From NCBI GenBank assembly GCA_024220525.1, contig JAMYWO010000010.1:119056-134243 (forward strand): 15,188 bases of DNA, in the 5' to 3' direction. The notes under the pieces are model-generated. The model ran no database searches. It was not told the origin of the DNA and saw only the letters and a program-made list of their open reading frames with translations. Source of the DNA: Cochliopodium minus (taxonomy: Eukaryota > Discosea > Himatismenida > Cochliopodiidae). Below are positions 7,432-15,188 of this stretch, piece by piece. Each line of letters starts with the position of its first letter. Position 1 is the stretch's first letter. The translations under genes and the position numbers were made by a program.

Positions 7432-9732
7432 ATGGATAATGATGTTAAAGTATCCTCTTTCTCTTCCAATGAAAATGTAGTGGAAAAGAAAGTTAAATTA
7501 AAAGAAACAGGATCAAAATCCAATATATCATTCGAAGAAAGATTTGATATAAAAGGATGTGTGGAATTTATTGAGGAAGGGAAATATAAATCTGTAAAAA
7601 GCAAAATATAAAAGATGTATATCCTATATAAGGATTGATTATAGTACTTAATCATTTAATTATTTTTATAAATAAAAAAACATGTTTTTTAATTTGTATC
7701 CAATCGATTGGATAGATAATTATTGTTCGGAGATAAATTTAATGATTCAAACATCTCTTTATATTTTTATGAAGAATCAGTTATTCATATCATTCAATAT
7801 TCTTTCTTTAAAAGGTTGCATTACAATTCTCCGATGATCTTTTATCATATTCGGATAAAACGATGCAATCCCTAAAATTAAAAACGAAAGCAGATGTATT
7901 TATTTTGGGAGACACCTCGTTTGGGTCATGCTGCATTGATGAAGTGGCAGCTTCACACCTAAACGGAGACTGCATCATACATTTTGGGCCAGCGTGTTTA
8001 TCACCGTAAAACTTTATTGAATAAAAAAATAAATTGTTTGAAATATTTTTAATTCAAAACATTTTTATAATGATAAAATAAAATAAAATTTATAATTATA
8101 ATTATTATTTTTATTTTGAATGGTTACATTATTTTTATCACTCATTATTTAGCTTTAAAAATTTAAAAATTTTTTTGATTTTATTTTTCATTTCAAACTG
8201 AGATTTTTTTAAAAAAAAATTTCAGAAACAAAAAACTTCCAGTATTCTACGTCTTCGACAAATTCCACATCAACGTAGAAAATTTTTGCGAGGGGTTCAT
8301 CAAAACATTCAACAACAAAGAACACCTCGACAAACAAATAATGATCATCAGCGACGTTGAATACAACCACTGCATGGGTCCCATCAAAGAAATTTTGTCT
8401 AAAAAGTGGGAGGGAGAAAACAATATTTATTTGTGTGAAGTCAGCCAAGTCTGGAACAAACCTCCTTGTGATAATTGCAGCTGCGATGTTCTTAAGGAAA
8501 ATAATAAGAGAGATCTTGTTGGCAAAAATATTTTTTTACTCATTTATTTTTTTATTTTTTATTTTTTTATTTTTTTATTTTTTTATTTTTTTATTTTTTT
8601 ATTTTTTTATTTTTTTATTTTTTTATTTTAATCAATTTTTAATCAATTTTTTAATTTGAAATAATTCCATCATTTTGATCATATGGACAAATTAAAAAAA
8701 ACTTTTGATATTTTTTCACAAGAAATTTTTGGCGTTTCAAAATTTTCATAAAAAAAATTTTCTTTGATCTAAATCGTCAAATAGTTTTCTTTTTTGTGTA
8801 TATTAATCGGAACTTTATTTTTTAGTTCCAATTTTTTTTTGTAATTTTTGTTTAAATAAATTTTTTTCAATTTAGAAAATGAAGAAGATAGCAAATATAT
8901 CACAAAAATTTTCAGCAGGGACATCAAAAAAATGTCAGGAGGAGATCAAAAATTGATAGCGGAAAGTTTCGAGATAGTGTTTTTGGGGGACAAACACTCG
9001 CAACTCTTGCAAAACTTGGTTTTGGGACACAACAGCAACAAAATCTATGTTTACGATGACAGTGAGGAAAATCAAAAGGATTCCGTTCGTTTGGTCTCTA
9101 ATGAGGACAAGAAGGGATTGATCAAGAGATATTTCCTCATTGAAAAAATCAAAGATGCTACTACTGTTGGTAAAAAAAAAAAAAAAGAAAAACATTAATT
9201 TTTTTGAAGAAACTAAAAGAAAAAAAATTAATACTTTAAAAAACATTAAAATTAATTCTTAAAAAACAACAAAATTTGGAAACTTTTTAAAAAATAAAAC
9301 TTCGAATTTTTGAATGAAAGAAATAATTATTTTTAAAGAGAAAATTCAAATATTTTTTAAAAAGGAAAAAGTTTTTATTTAAAAAATATTTAAAAATGTT
9401 GAAAAAATAATTTTTTTATTTTAAAAAATATTTAAAAATAATGAATAACGACCATATATTAATTTTTTTGTCATTTTTACTTTTTCCTTTAGGGATTTTG
9501 GTTTGACACTCTCATTGAAAGACTCCTCAAATGATCCAAAACGTAAAAATCTCGTCAAAAACGCAGGGAAGAAATACTACATGTTCGTGATAGGCAAGCT
9601 CAACGTTCAAAGCTCCTCAACTTCGCCCACATTGACTGCTTCGTCGTCATTTCTTGTCCCTTCAACTCTGTGAAGGATTCAAAAAATTCTTGAAGCCTCT
9701 CGCCACTCCTTTGAGTTGCAAGTAGCATTAGG
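7432..9732 (+). CDS. DPH2: diphthamide biosynthesis protein 2, at least five exons, last visible exon frameshifted
   Basis: Exons 7432-7593, 7815-8005, 8226-8521, 8876-9169 and 9493-9732 encode a DPH1/DPH2-family protein. With Dph1, Dph2 forms the Fe-S radical-SAM complex that moves a 3-amino-3-carboxypropyl group onto the eEF2 histidine, the first step of diphthamide synthesis in the cytosol. Diagnostic sequence: SVALQFSDDLL at the exon 1/2 junction, VFILGDTSFGSCCIDEV, HFGPACLSP (Dph2-like), KRYFLIEKIKDATTVG across exon 4, and KNAGKKYYMFVIGKLN, VISCPFNS and ATPFEL in exon 5. The candidate cluster cysteines C93/C94, C115 and the ISCP cysteine are all present. Exon 5 has four single-base homopolymer losses (T run 9502-9504, A run 9609-9611, A run 9681-9686, T run 9710-9712); allowing for them, the family pattern continues unbroken. 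The exon 3 donor is apparently GC (8522). The C-terminal exon was not identified. Confidence 0.88.
8544..8630 (+). repeat. (ATTTTTT)n heptamer microsatellite in DPH2 intron 3
   Basis: About a dozen near-perfect tandem copies of a seven-base unit, one A and six T, lie inside the intron running from 8522 to 8875. It has no coding content. Confidence 0.85.
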
Positions 9733-10117
9733 GTTAATTTTCTTTTTAAGAATTTTTTTTTTTTTTTATTTTTCGTATGAAATTAATTTTTTTTATTTTT
9801 TTTTTATAAAACTAGATATATATTTTATTTTTACATTTTATATTTTTTTTCAGTTTATTTTAATTATTTTGATTATTTTTAATTTCTTATTTTCATTTTT
9901 ATTTGTTATTTTTTTATTTTTTTATTTTATATTATTTTTATTTTTATTTTTATGTTTATTTTATATTTTTATTTCATTTTAGTTCATTTATTTTTATTTT
10001 TATTTTTATTTTTATTTTTATTTTTTATTTTTATTTTATTTTATTTTTATTTTTATTTTATTTTATTTTTATTTTTATTTTTATTTTATTTTTATTTTNA
10101 TCCTTTTAATGTTCAGG
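9733..10117 (+). repeat. T-rich (TTTTTA)n low-complexity tract, probable intron, with an ambiguous base
   Basis: After a possible GTTAAT donor at 9733 the sequence becomes almost pure T/A, ending in hexamer and pentamer TTTTTA/TTTTA repeats from about 9935 to 10098. A single N lies at 10099, and a TTCAG acceptor-like site lies at about 10113-10117. Long open frames across it are products of composition. I read it as an intron or a poorly resolved repeat separating DPH2 from what follows. Confidence 0.65.
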
Positions 10118-10935
10118 TGTCAATAACATTCCGATCAATAGATTTAATTATGAAGAGTAAATGTTTGATGAACCAATTGCAGGAACTGGAGAAAAAACAG
10201 AAAGAATGTCATTGAAAGATCAAGTTCAAGAATGCCTTTTTTTTCATTCAGATACATCTAATAATCTATCAAGACATGTCATCTTTCAAACCCGAAAACA
10301 AAAACGACAAAAGTGATTTAACTGTGATGGGATTGTTGAAACAATTTCAAGAGGCAGGTTGGAGAGGAAATGTAAAAACACTATGATGCCATAAAATATG
10401 TACCATTTACTTTGAAGAATTTGAGAGAATGTAAAAACTTTTTATTTATATTGTTTTCAATTCAATGTTCAAAGAAGTGGAGCATCTTTATCACGAAAAA
10501 TATCATAGCATGACTCTTGTTTTATAATGAACAATGGTCATTGTTATCCAATTATGAATGACGAATTTCGTACCATAGCCAGGAGAGCATCAAGAAGAAA
10601 AAACATTGACAAACTATGATTTGGAAATCTTTGACAAGATTGACTTCAAGACAACAATGTTTCGTAAAGACCAATACTTTGAAATGAACATTCCATTGTT
10701 TGATCAAAGAGTTTCTCAAAGACAAAGATGCCAAGGATAGTTTTTTTATTGACATGGGGAAATAATCAAGCCAGATCTTGCACAAGCATTCCAAGTATGC
10801 TCAGAAAAGACTTCACCAGAAGAATGTTTGAAAGAATTCGAACAGATAATTTCTGTATCAAATGAAGAGCAAATAAGAATAAGAGAAGAATTTCCTCTTA
10901 AAGATGAACATGAAAAATTATTCACAAAATTTTAA
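10118..10935 (+). pseudogene. frameshifted gene remnant upstream of the second MYND gene (remnant 2)
   Basis: Coding-like segments lie in changing frames: a FDEPIAGTGEKTERMSLKDQ piece (about 10168-10230, perhaps DPH2's last exon), an IYQDMSSFKPENKNDKSD piece followed by LLKQFQEAGWRGNVKTL (about 10265-10385), YDAIKYVPFTLKNLREC (about 10385-10435), VEHLYHEKYHSMTLV (about 10477-10520), NYDLEIFDKIDFKTT (about 10605-10660), LIKEFLKDKDAKDSFFID (about 10698-10755) and KPDLAQAFQVCSEKTSPEEC running to KLFTKF and a TAA at 10933-10935. At least five frame changes are needed, several next to homopolymers (T run at 10740, G run at 10756). The QEAGWRGNVKTL...PFTL part aligns with remnant 1. The family is not recognised. 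The end lies only 11 bp before the second MYND gene. Confidence 0.5.
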
Positions 10936-10946
10936 AATAAAAAAAA

Positions 10947-12365
10947 ATGAACCCAATTAAGTGCAAAGTTTGCGATAAAAATACCTCCAAAAATTGTAGC
11001 AGATGCAAAAAAACATATTATTGTTCTAAAGAATGTCAAATAAAGGATTGGCCTAAACATAAGAAAGATTGCAAGAAGGATAATAACAATATCGACAATA
11101 TAATTGAAAATAATCTTGCAATACTGAATCCTCAACCATCTTCTAATAATATTAATAATACTCAAATATCTGATGAACATATAATGCAATTCCTCATAAA
11201 ACACAAAGTAACTGTAATTAAAGATAAAGATGTAATTGATAAGCTGATCAATCCTAAATTATCAGAAAAAGAAACAGAATATTATCTAGGATGTAAATTA
11301 AGGGTTGCCAATCTGTTGAGAGCCAATAGAGATAAAGTGTTGAAAGATATTCCAGAAAAGGTTCAAAAATTTTCAGATTTGCTCACAATATTAATAGAAT
11401 GGAAAGATGATCCAAAAATAAAGAAATATGGAGTATTAATATCAGGAGCATTTGTCTTTCATAGAGATCATCTAAATTTCAAAGGCAAAGATTGTTTGGT
11501 ACAAAGAGTGCAGTTAACTGGTTTATGCTACATACATGCTGCTGTAGTGCTTCAATATTATTTGGTTGCCTTAAATTGCAAATCTGATAACCCCATTGAA
11601 CAAGTTGGAATGATAGATATTTCTGATATGATAATAGAGAAGTCCGAACCATCTCAAATGACAGAATACATCTTCAATCCTAAAGGTGGTTATAGTAAAG
11701 ATATATTACAGACTATCTTGGAAGATAAAACAATAATAGAACCAACAGCTATTGATCTTGTCAATTTACAAATGTTGAAGGATTATGGACCTATTTTGGT
11801 TGCATCATTCTCTGTATACAAAGAATTTCTTGACACCAAAATTTTCAGCTATGAAGGAGATAATCCAACCAAATTTGTAAAATTGGATTTGAATGAGCAG
11901 CCCCCAAATTTGGAAGAGATCAAGAAAGATTTATCAAACGTGGGAAAATTGGAGAGTTTTTCTGATCATAGAAGTTATGTAGTAGCAGAATATAATAACA
12001 CGACTGATGCTGAGAATTCTATCAAATTATTGAAGAAAAAATATAGAATATCTTTGTATGAAATTGGAAAACATTCAATGCTCATAATTGGGATGAGGTA
12101 TGATTCAATTAAGAAGAAATATTTCTTTCTACTTCAGAATTGGTGGGCTCCAAAGCAATTCATTCAAGTTGATGCTGCATATCTCTATGATTGTCATTGT
12201 TCCCTGTATTATGTTAAAACCAAACAAACTGAGATATCAAAATATTATAGAATTAATACCTCCAATCATTATGCAGAAAATCTGTGTGATAAACAAGATG
12301 GAGAGATGCATGAAGGACCAATGATAAATAATTTTGATATATTCCTTTCATCAATAAATAATTGA
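10947..12365 (+). CDS. MYND zinc finger + papain-like cysteine protease (copy 2)
   Basis: This 472-aa single-exon gene is a close paralogue of the gene at 505-1944. All eight zinc ligands of the MYND finger (C6 to C42) are kept, as are the candidate catalytic residues C194 (LTGLCYIHAA), H376 (GKHSMLIIG) and N398 (LLQNWW). Most differences lie in the linker: three residues are missing near 46-50 and the stretch before LINPKLSEKE is rewritten and four residues shorter. The protease half is nearly identical at both DNA and protein level, pointing to recent duplication or gene conversion. Both copies have intact frames, unlike the broken sequence on either side of this copy, which argues that both are functional. 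The MYND finger probably recruits partners or substrates; that role and proteolytic activity are inferred from motifs. Confidence 0.8.
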   Translation: MNPIKCKVCDKNTSKNCSRCKKTYYCSKECQIKDWPKHKKDCKKDNNNIDNIIENNLAILNPQPSSNNINNTQISDEHIMQFLIKHKVTVIKDKDVIDKLINPKLSEKETEYYLGCKLRVANLLRANRDKVLKDIPEKVQKFSDLLTILIEWKDDPKIKKYGVLISGAFVFHRDHLNFKGKDCLVQRVQLTGLCYIHAAVVLQYYLVALNCKSDNPIEQVGMIDISDMIIEKSEPSQMTEYIFNPKGGYSKDILQTILEDKTIIEPTAIDLVNLQMLKDYGPILVASFSVYKEFLDTKIFSYEGDNPTKFVKLDLNEQPPNLEEIKKDLSNVGKLESFSDHRSYVVAEYNNTTDAENSIKLLKKKYRISLYEIGKHSMLIIGMRYDSIKKKYFFLLQNWWAPKQFIQVDAAYLYDCHCSLYYVKTKQTEISKYYRINTSNHYAENLCDKQDGEMHEGPMINNFDIFLSSINN

Positions 12366-12367
12366 AT
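10947..12367 (+). repeat. direct repeat of the MYND-protease gene, right copy
   Basis: This is the partner of the repeat at 505-1946. The 3' boundary falls at the equivalent base just after the stop codon, and flanking DNA downstream is unrelated between copies. Confidence 0.8.
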
Positions 12368-12448
12368 AGAAAGGAAATACTATGTGGAAATTGTTTGACA
12401 AATCTTGATATTGAAATACCAAAGAACTTCAACTACACTGATCAAAGT
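12368..12448 (+). other. short coding-like segment before the T-rich tract
   Basis: The frame reads RKEILCGNCLTNLDIEIPKN and then FNYTDQ. It has codon-like composition and a C-x2-C pair, then runs into the T-rich tract with no clear GT donor. It may be an upstream exon of the transposase fragment at 12678 or an unrelated remnant. Confidence 0.3.
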
Positions 12449-12677
12449 TTTTTATTTTTTATTATTTTTTTTTTTATTTTTTATTAAATTATATTTTTTT
12501 TTTAATTATTTTTATTTTTATTTTTATTTAATTAACTTTTTACTTTTTTTTTCCCAAGTATTTTTATAATCTTTTAATTTTTATTATTTTTATTTTCTAA
12601 TTTTTATTTTATTATTTATTTCATTTTTTTATTTTATTTTTTAATTTTTATTTTTTTTTTTATTTTTTTTTTTTTAG
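12449..12677 (+). repeat. T-rich low-complexity tract ending in a splice-acceptor-like TTTTTAG
   Basis: The sequence is almost entirely T and A with no coding content. The end at 12676-12677 (AG after a long T run) is a good acceptor for the transposase-like exon that follows, so this is probably intronic. Confidence 0.6.
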
Positions 12678-12849
12678 AGCACATGACTTGGAGAGATTGG
12701 AAGTCAAAGAATTAAGAAAATTTCTTGCTGTTCAAATTGTTTTGGGAATCAACAAAACAAAAGATCTTCCTAAACCATGGTCCAACAATCCATTCTTTTC
12801 CAACTATAGAGTATTTGTGGAGAACATTCTCTTACTTACAAAATCATAA
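12678..12849 (+). mobile_element. piggyBac-like transposase fragment (N-terminal part of the DDE_Tnp_1_7 domain)
   Basis: A 56-codon exon-like frame reads EVKELRKFLAVQIVLGINK and then PKPWSNNPFFSNYRVFVENI before TAA at 12847-12849. The pattern E-L-x-x-F-L-x-x-x-I-x-x-G-I-N-K followed by W-S-x-N-P-F-F matches the start of the piggyBac-type transposase domain (EL..F.G....GI.k......YWS....F). The catalytic aspartates should lie well downstream and are absent, so this is a 5'-truncated or 3'-truncated relic. The donor-like GT at about 12809 could continue into an exon I did not find. It lies close to the duplicated MYND gene. Confidence 0.6.
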
Positions 12850-13356
12850 CCACGAAATCTTTCCTTGGAAAGTTGAAATTTGATACCCTTTTTGAAATGC
12901 ATGCAAGAAGAAGAAACAATCTGATTCATGAAGTCGTGTTTTGAGGATTTTAAAGAGATGTTACTTAAATCAGATTTTGTGAAAGAAATAGGATGAAAAA
13001 GAGACTTCCAAAAAGGAGATCTCATTTTAGATATAGCAATTTTGAATAAATATATGCTATTTTTATATTTTCTTTTATCCTCCTCCATTCTTCTATCATT
13101 TTCCTTTTTTCTCACAATTTTGCAATTTTGCCGGTTTCGATTTTTTTTATTTTTTTATTGAAATTTTATTCAAATTGGCAGTATGCTGGATTGATAAGCA
13201 TAATTTTCTTCAATTCTTAATTTTAAAATGATTCAATCTTACTTTTAAAATATGTTCCAAGTTTGAAAATCTTTTTTTTCATTATTTATCTACCAACCTT
13301 AACATTTTGATTTAAAAAAAGCAAATAAATTTATTTTAAAAAAACTTCAAAATTTT
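12850..13356. other. intergenic region without a confident gene
   Basis: Nothing certain is coded here. The minus strand is open from 13115 to 12804 (103 codons) and the plus strand has short coding-like pieces (FMKSCFEDFKEMLLKSDF). They overlap, so at most one is real. The rest is A/T-rich. Confidence 0.4.
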
Positions 13357-14643
13357 TTATTTGAAATGGAGAGAAATATATTTGACAATCACGAGAAGAA
13401 TTACTTTTGGAACAACGACTTTTCTTTGTGTTTTCAATCTTTTGAAATACAAAAAAAGAATCAAAACATTACTTTGAAATAATAAAGGCCAAGTTACATG
13501 CTCCTCTTTTTTCCATTCAATATTTATCGAACTATAAAAATAAAAAATTTGAACATTTAAAAAAAAAAATTAAAAAAAGGTTTGAAAAAGATTTAAAAAA
13601 AAAAAATTTACTTTATAAAATTTCTTAACAAAATAAGAGGCATATTTTCAGAATTAGAATTGATACAATAAACGTAACCTTTTCCAAATTTTCTTCTTGC
13701 GATTACTGGATATTCCTTGTTACCTAGCAATACTTCTGCATCATTACAAAGGGTAGTTTCTTTATTTCCCACTTTTCTAGTTTTGATAGATTGTTCACTT
13801 TTAATTCCTTTCAAGTATATGCTGTCACTATAATTTCTCCAATAAAAATTGTCATAAGCACTCAATGTACCTTTATTAAAATTAAATTAATAATAGGGAT
13901 ATCTTAGTAAAGTTATGAAATTTAAAGAATAGTGATATATTTATTGAAAATTTTTTTTTTTTTAAGTAGAATGGGAAACAAGGTTAAAAAGCATAAATTG
14001 TTTCAAAATTAAAACAAAAAAAATTTCTTTTATAGATAAATTAATCAGGAACAAAATGAGGCCCCCAAATTTTTTTGGTAATAATTTGGAAAATATAGAG
14101 ATATTATTGTTGTATTAATAATTTTAAACAGATCTTTAAATTCGGATCTGAACTTTCATAAAAAATATAACCATATTGAGTTTATAATTAAATATGAATG
14201 TATAAAATACCTTGTACAACCTGTAATCTCTCATCATTCCATCTTCCCTTTGGTGCATAAACACAATTTTGTACATTTGTATAACCTAATGTACATACTT
14301 TCCCTCCCTCCTCAACATATCTGGCAAGAGTATCACCTATCTCTTTTCCAGCACCATAAACTGAATAACAATTACCTCCATCAAGAAAAACCAAATCAAA
14401 ATGCTTCCCATTCAATTCCTCCAAAATTTTTTCTTTATTGGTATGATGATCATGATTAAGAGCATTCAAGTAATTATAAATTTTGAAATTAGGATTTTGT
14501 TTGAAAGTTTGTCCAGGTCTATCATTACTTGTATAAATATATCCTATTTTTATATTCTCCTTTATTCTCCATTCTTCTTCCTCTTCAACATTAGCATTGT
14601 TTGCAGCATTCTCTGGATAGAAAAAATCTTCCAACATATTCAA
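13357..14643 (-). CDS. class-I glutamine-amidotransferase/ThuA-like domain protein with shared C-terminal tail module, three exons
   Basis: Minus-strand exons 14211-14643, 13612-13870 and 13357-13531 join in phase (introns 340 and 80 bp, donors GTATTT and GTAAAT) into 288 aa ending in TAA. Residues about 30-228 resemble the GATase1/ThuA flavodoxin-like fold: beta strand IKIGYIYTS, KHFDLVFLDGGNCYS, GDTLARYVEEGGKVCTLGY, PKGRWNDERLQVV, then a late RRKFGKGYVYCIN strand. C92 follows the DGGN turn, but a full Cys-His-Glu triad cannot be assigned, so enzyme activity is open. Exon 3, which has no ATG, adds residues 231-288 (IEWKKEEHVTWPLLFQ... to VPKVILLVIVKYIS), resembling the end of the Sel1 protein. 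There is no signal peptide. The GTAAAT donor at 13611 was preferred over stopping at the TAA at 13608-13610 because exon 3 stays open for 57 codons and matches the other gene. Confidence 0.72.
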
Positions 14644-14912
14644 TTTTTTTTTAATTTAGAAGATTAATTTGGAATTTATGAAATTTAAATAAAAGAATTT
14701 GATGAATTTTATCCATGGAATGAGCATATGATTTAATTCCTTTTTCTTTTCTTTCATCAAAATTTTATTTTGAAAAATTTCTGTTTTTTTAAATAAATAT
14801 CAAACAAATTTTCCCAAATCGAAAATTTGCTTAACATTTCAAAGATAAAGACAAATTGTTTTCTTTTTCTCCAAATTTGAAATCTTTTCAATATATAAAA
14901 AATAAATAAAAA
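14644..14912. promoter_or_regulatory. divergent intergenic region
   Basis: This is about 270 bp of A/T-rich sequence between the amidotransferase-like gene (-) and the right-edge reading frame (+). It presumably holds both promoters, but I see no distinct element. Confidence 0.35.
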
Positions 14913-15172
14913 ATGCATATGGAAAAGGAGAGGAACATAGAAATATGGAAAAAGCAAAATTGGAAATACAATCATCCATGATTCAATTGGACGATCTCAG
15001 CGAAGATTTCAGAGAATATTAGTATTACAAAAAATTGTTAGAAACAAACAATAACAATCCAACTGAAATGCAATTGAGATATTTTGAATTGACAGAATAG
15101 AGCATTATCTTAAGCATTGATGAAAAATACATCGTTAAAAAAATTAAGCTTGAAACACAATAAAATTAGTGA
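14913..15172 (+). pseudogene. coiled-coil reading frame with internal TAG codons
   Basis: The frame starts at the ATG at 14913 (MHMEKERNIEIWKK), and one missing base in the A run at about 14949-14953 would join it to the frame of the ATG at 14945 (AKLEIQSSMIQLDDLSEDF). That frame continues with protein-like composition through TAG at 15020 and TAG at 15098 (EMQLRYFELTE, SIILSIDEKYIVKKIKLETQ), then meets TAA at 15161, TAG at 15167 and TGA at 15170. The charged heptad-like sequence suggests a coiled coil; I do not recognise the family. It is a pseudogene, a gene with read-through stops, or a gene with further introns I cannot see. Confidence 0.4.
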
Positions 15173-15188
15173 AAAGGGAGTGATATAT

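Noticed and set aside
7395-7655. Minus-strand frame over DPH2 exon 1
   Set aside because: The plus strand gives a DPH2 start that joins in phase to SVALQFSDDLL; the minus frame has no motif.
8544-8630. CRISPR-like array
   Set aside because: It is a continuous seven-base microsatellite without spacers, in a eukaryotic intron.
8341-8659. Frames ending in (F-I-L-F-Y-F)n
   Set aside because: The first is the real DPH2 exon 3 running into its intron; the repeat part is the ATTTTTT microsatellite.
9716-10215. Several long plus-strand frames rich in Phe, Ile, Leu and Tyr
   Set aside because: They are translations of T/A repeats in a probable intron; the residue bias follows directly from TTT/TTA/TAT codons.
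12804-13115. 103-codon minus-strand open frame
   Set aside because: It overlaps the piggyBac-like exon, begins in Lys/Arg-rich sequence from pyrimidine runs, and shows no recognisable motif or splice partner.
14757-14975. Minus-strand hydrophobic frame
   Set aside because: Its composition is due to AT-rich intergenic DNA, and it overlaps a better coding-like plus frame.
505-15172. Ciliate-type code (TAA and TAG as Gln) for the whole window
   Set aside because: Read-through gives tidy ends for some genes, but dozens of Gln codons in confident exons are all CAA/CAG, which would be very unlikely if TAA/TAG were common Gln codons.

Overview
The window is AT-rich nuclear DNA from a microbial eukaryote, probably an amoeboid or flagellate protist; I cannot name the lineage. 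Genes are interrupted by GT-AG introns of about 39 to 330 bp. In every reading frame I trust, all Gln codons are CAA/CAG and genes end in TGA or TAA, so the standard code is the working assumption. Introns and intergenic DNA are dominated by A- and T-homopolymer tracts.

Layout from left to right: a degenerate tail exon (172-402); an intronless MYND zinc-finger plus papain-like cysteine protease gene (505-1944, +); a frameshifted coiled-coil gene remnant (about 1947-2715, +); a divergent four-exon annexin (2827-3882, +); a three-exon Sel1-repeat gene (4102-5328, +); a four-exon membrane-anchored secretory-pathway protein resembling LPMO/chitin-binding-type-4 proteins (5446-7009, -); the diphthamide-synthesis gene DPH2 (7432-9732, +), intact for four exons and then hit by four single-base homopolymer losses; a low-complexity tract with one ambiguous base (10099); a second frameshifted remnant (about 10118-10935, +); a second copy of the MYND-protease gene (10947-12365, +); a piggyBac-like transposase fragment (12678-12849, +); a three-exon gene with a class-I glutamine-amidotransferase/ThuA-like domain (13357-14643, -); and a short coiled-coil reading frame interrupted by TAG codons at the right edge (14913-15172, +).

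Most genes were assembled by matching splice phase by eye; several exons have no start codon of their own. The genes do not form one pathway. DPH2 is housekeeping. The MYND-protease pair, the transposase fragment and the two related remnants look like a dynamic accessory neighbourhood. The Sel1 gene and the amidotransferase-like gene, though unrelated at their N-termini, appear to share one C-terminal module of about 50 residues, and a decayed third copy may sit at the left edge. Many apparent frameshifts are one-base changes in homopolymers, so consensus error and true pseudogenes cannot be separated from the sequence alone.
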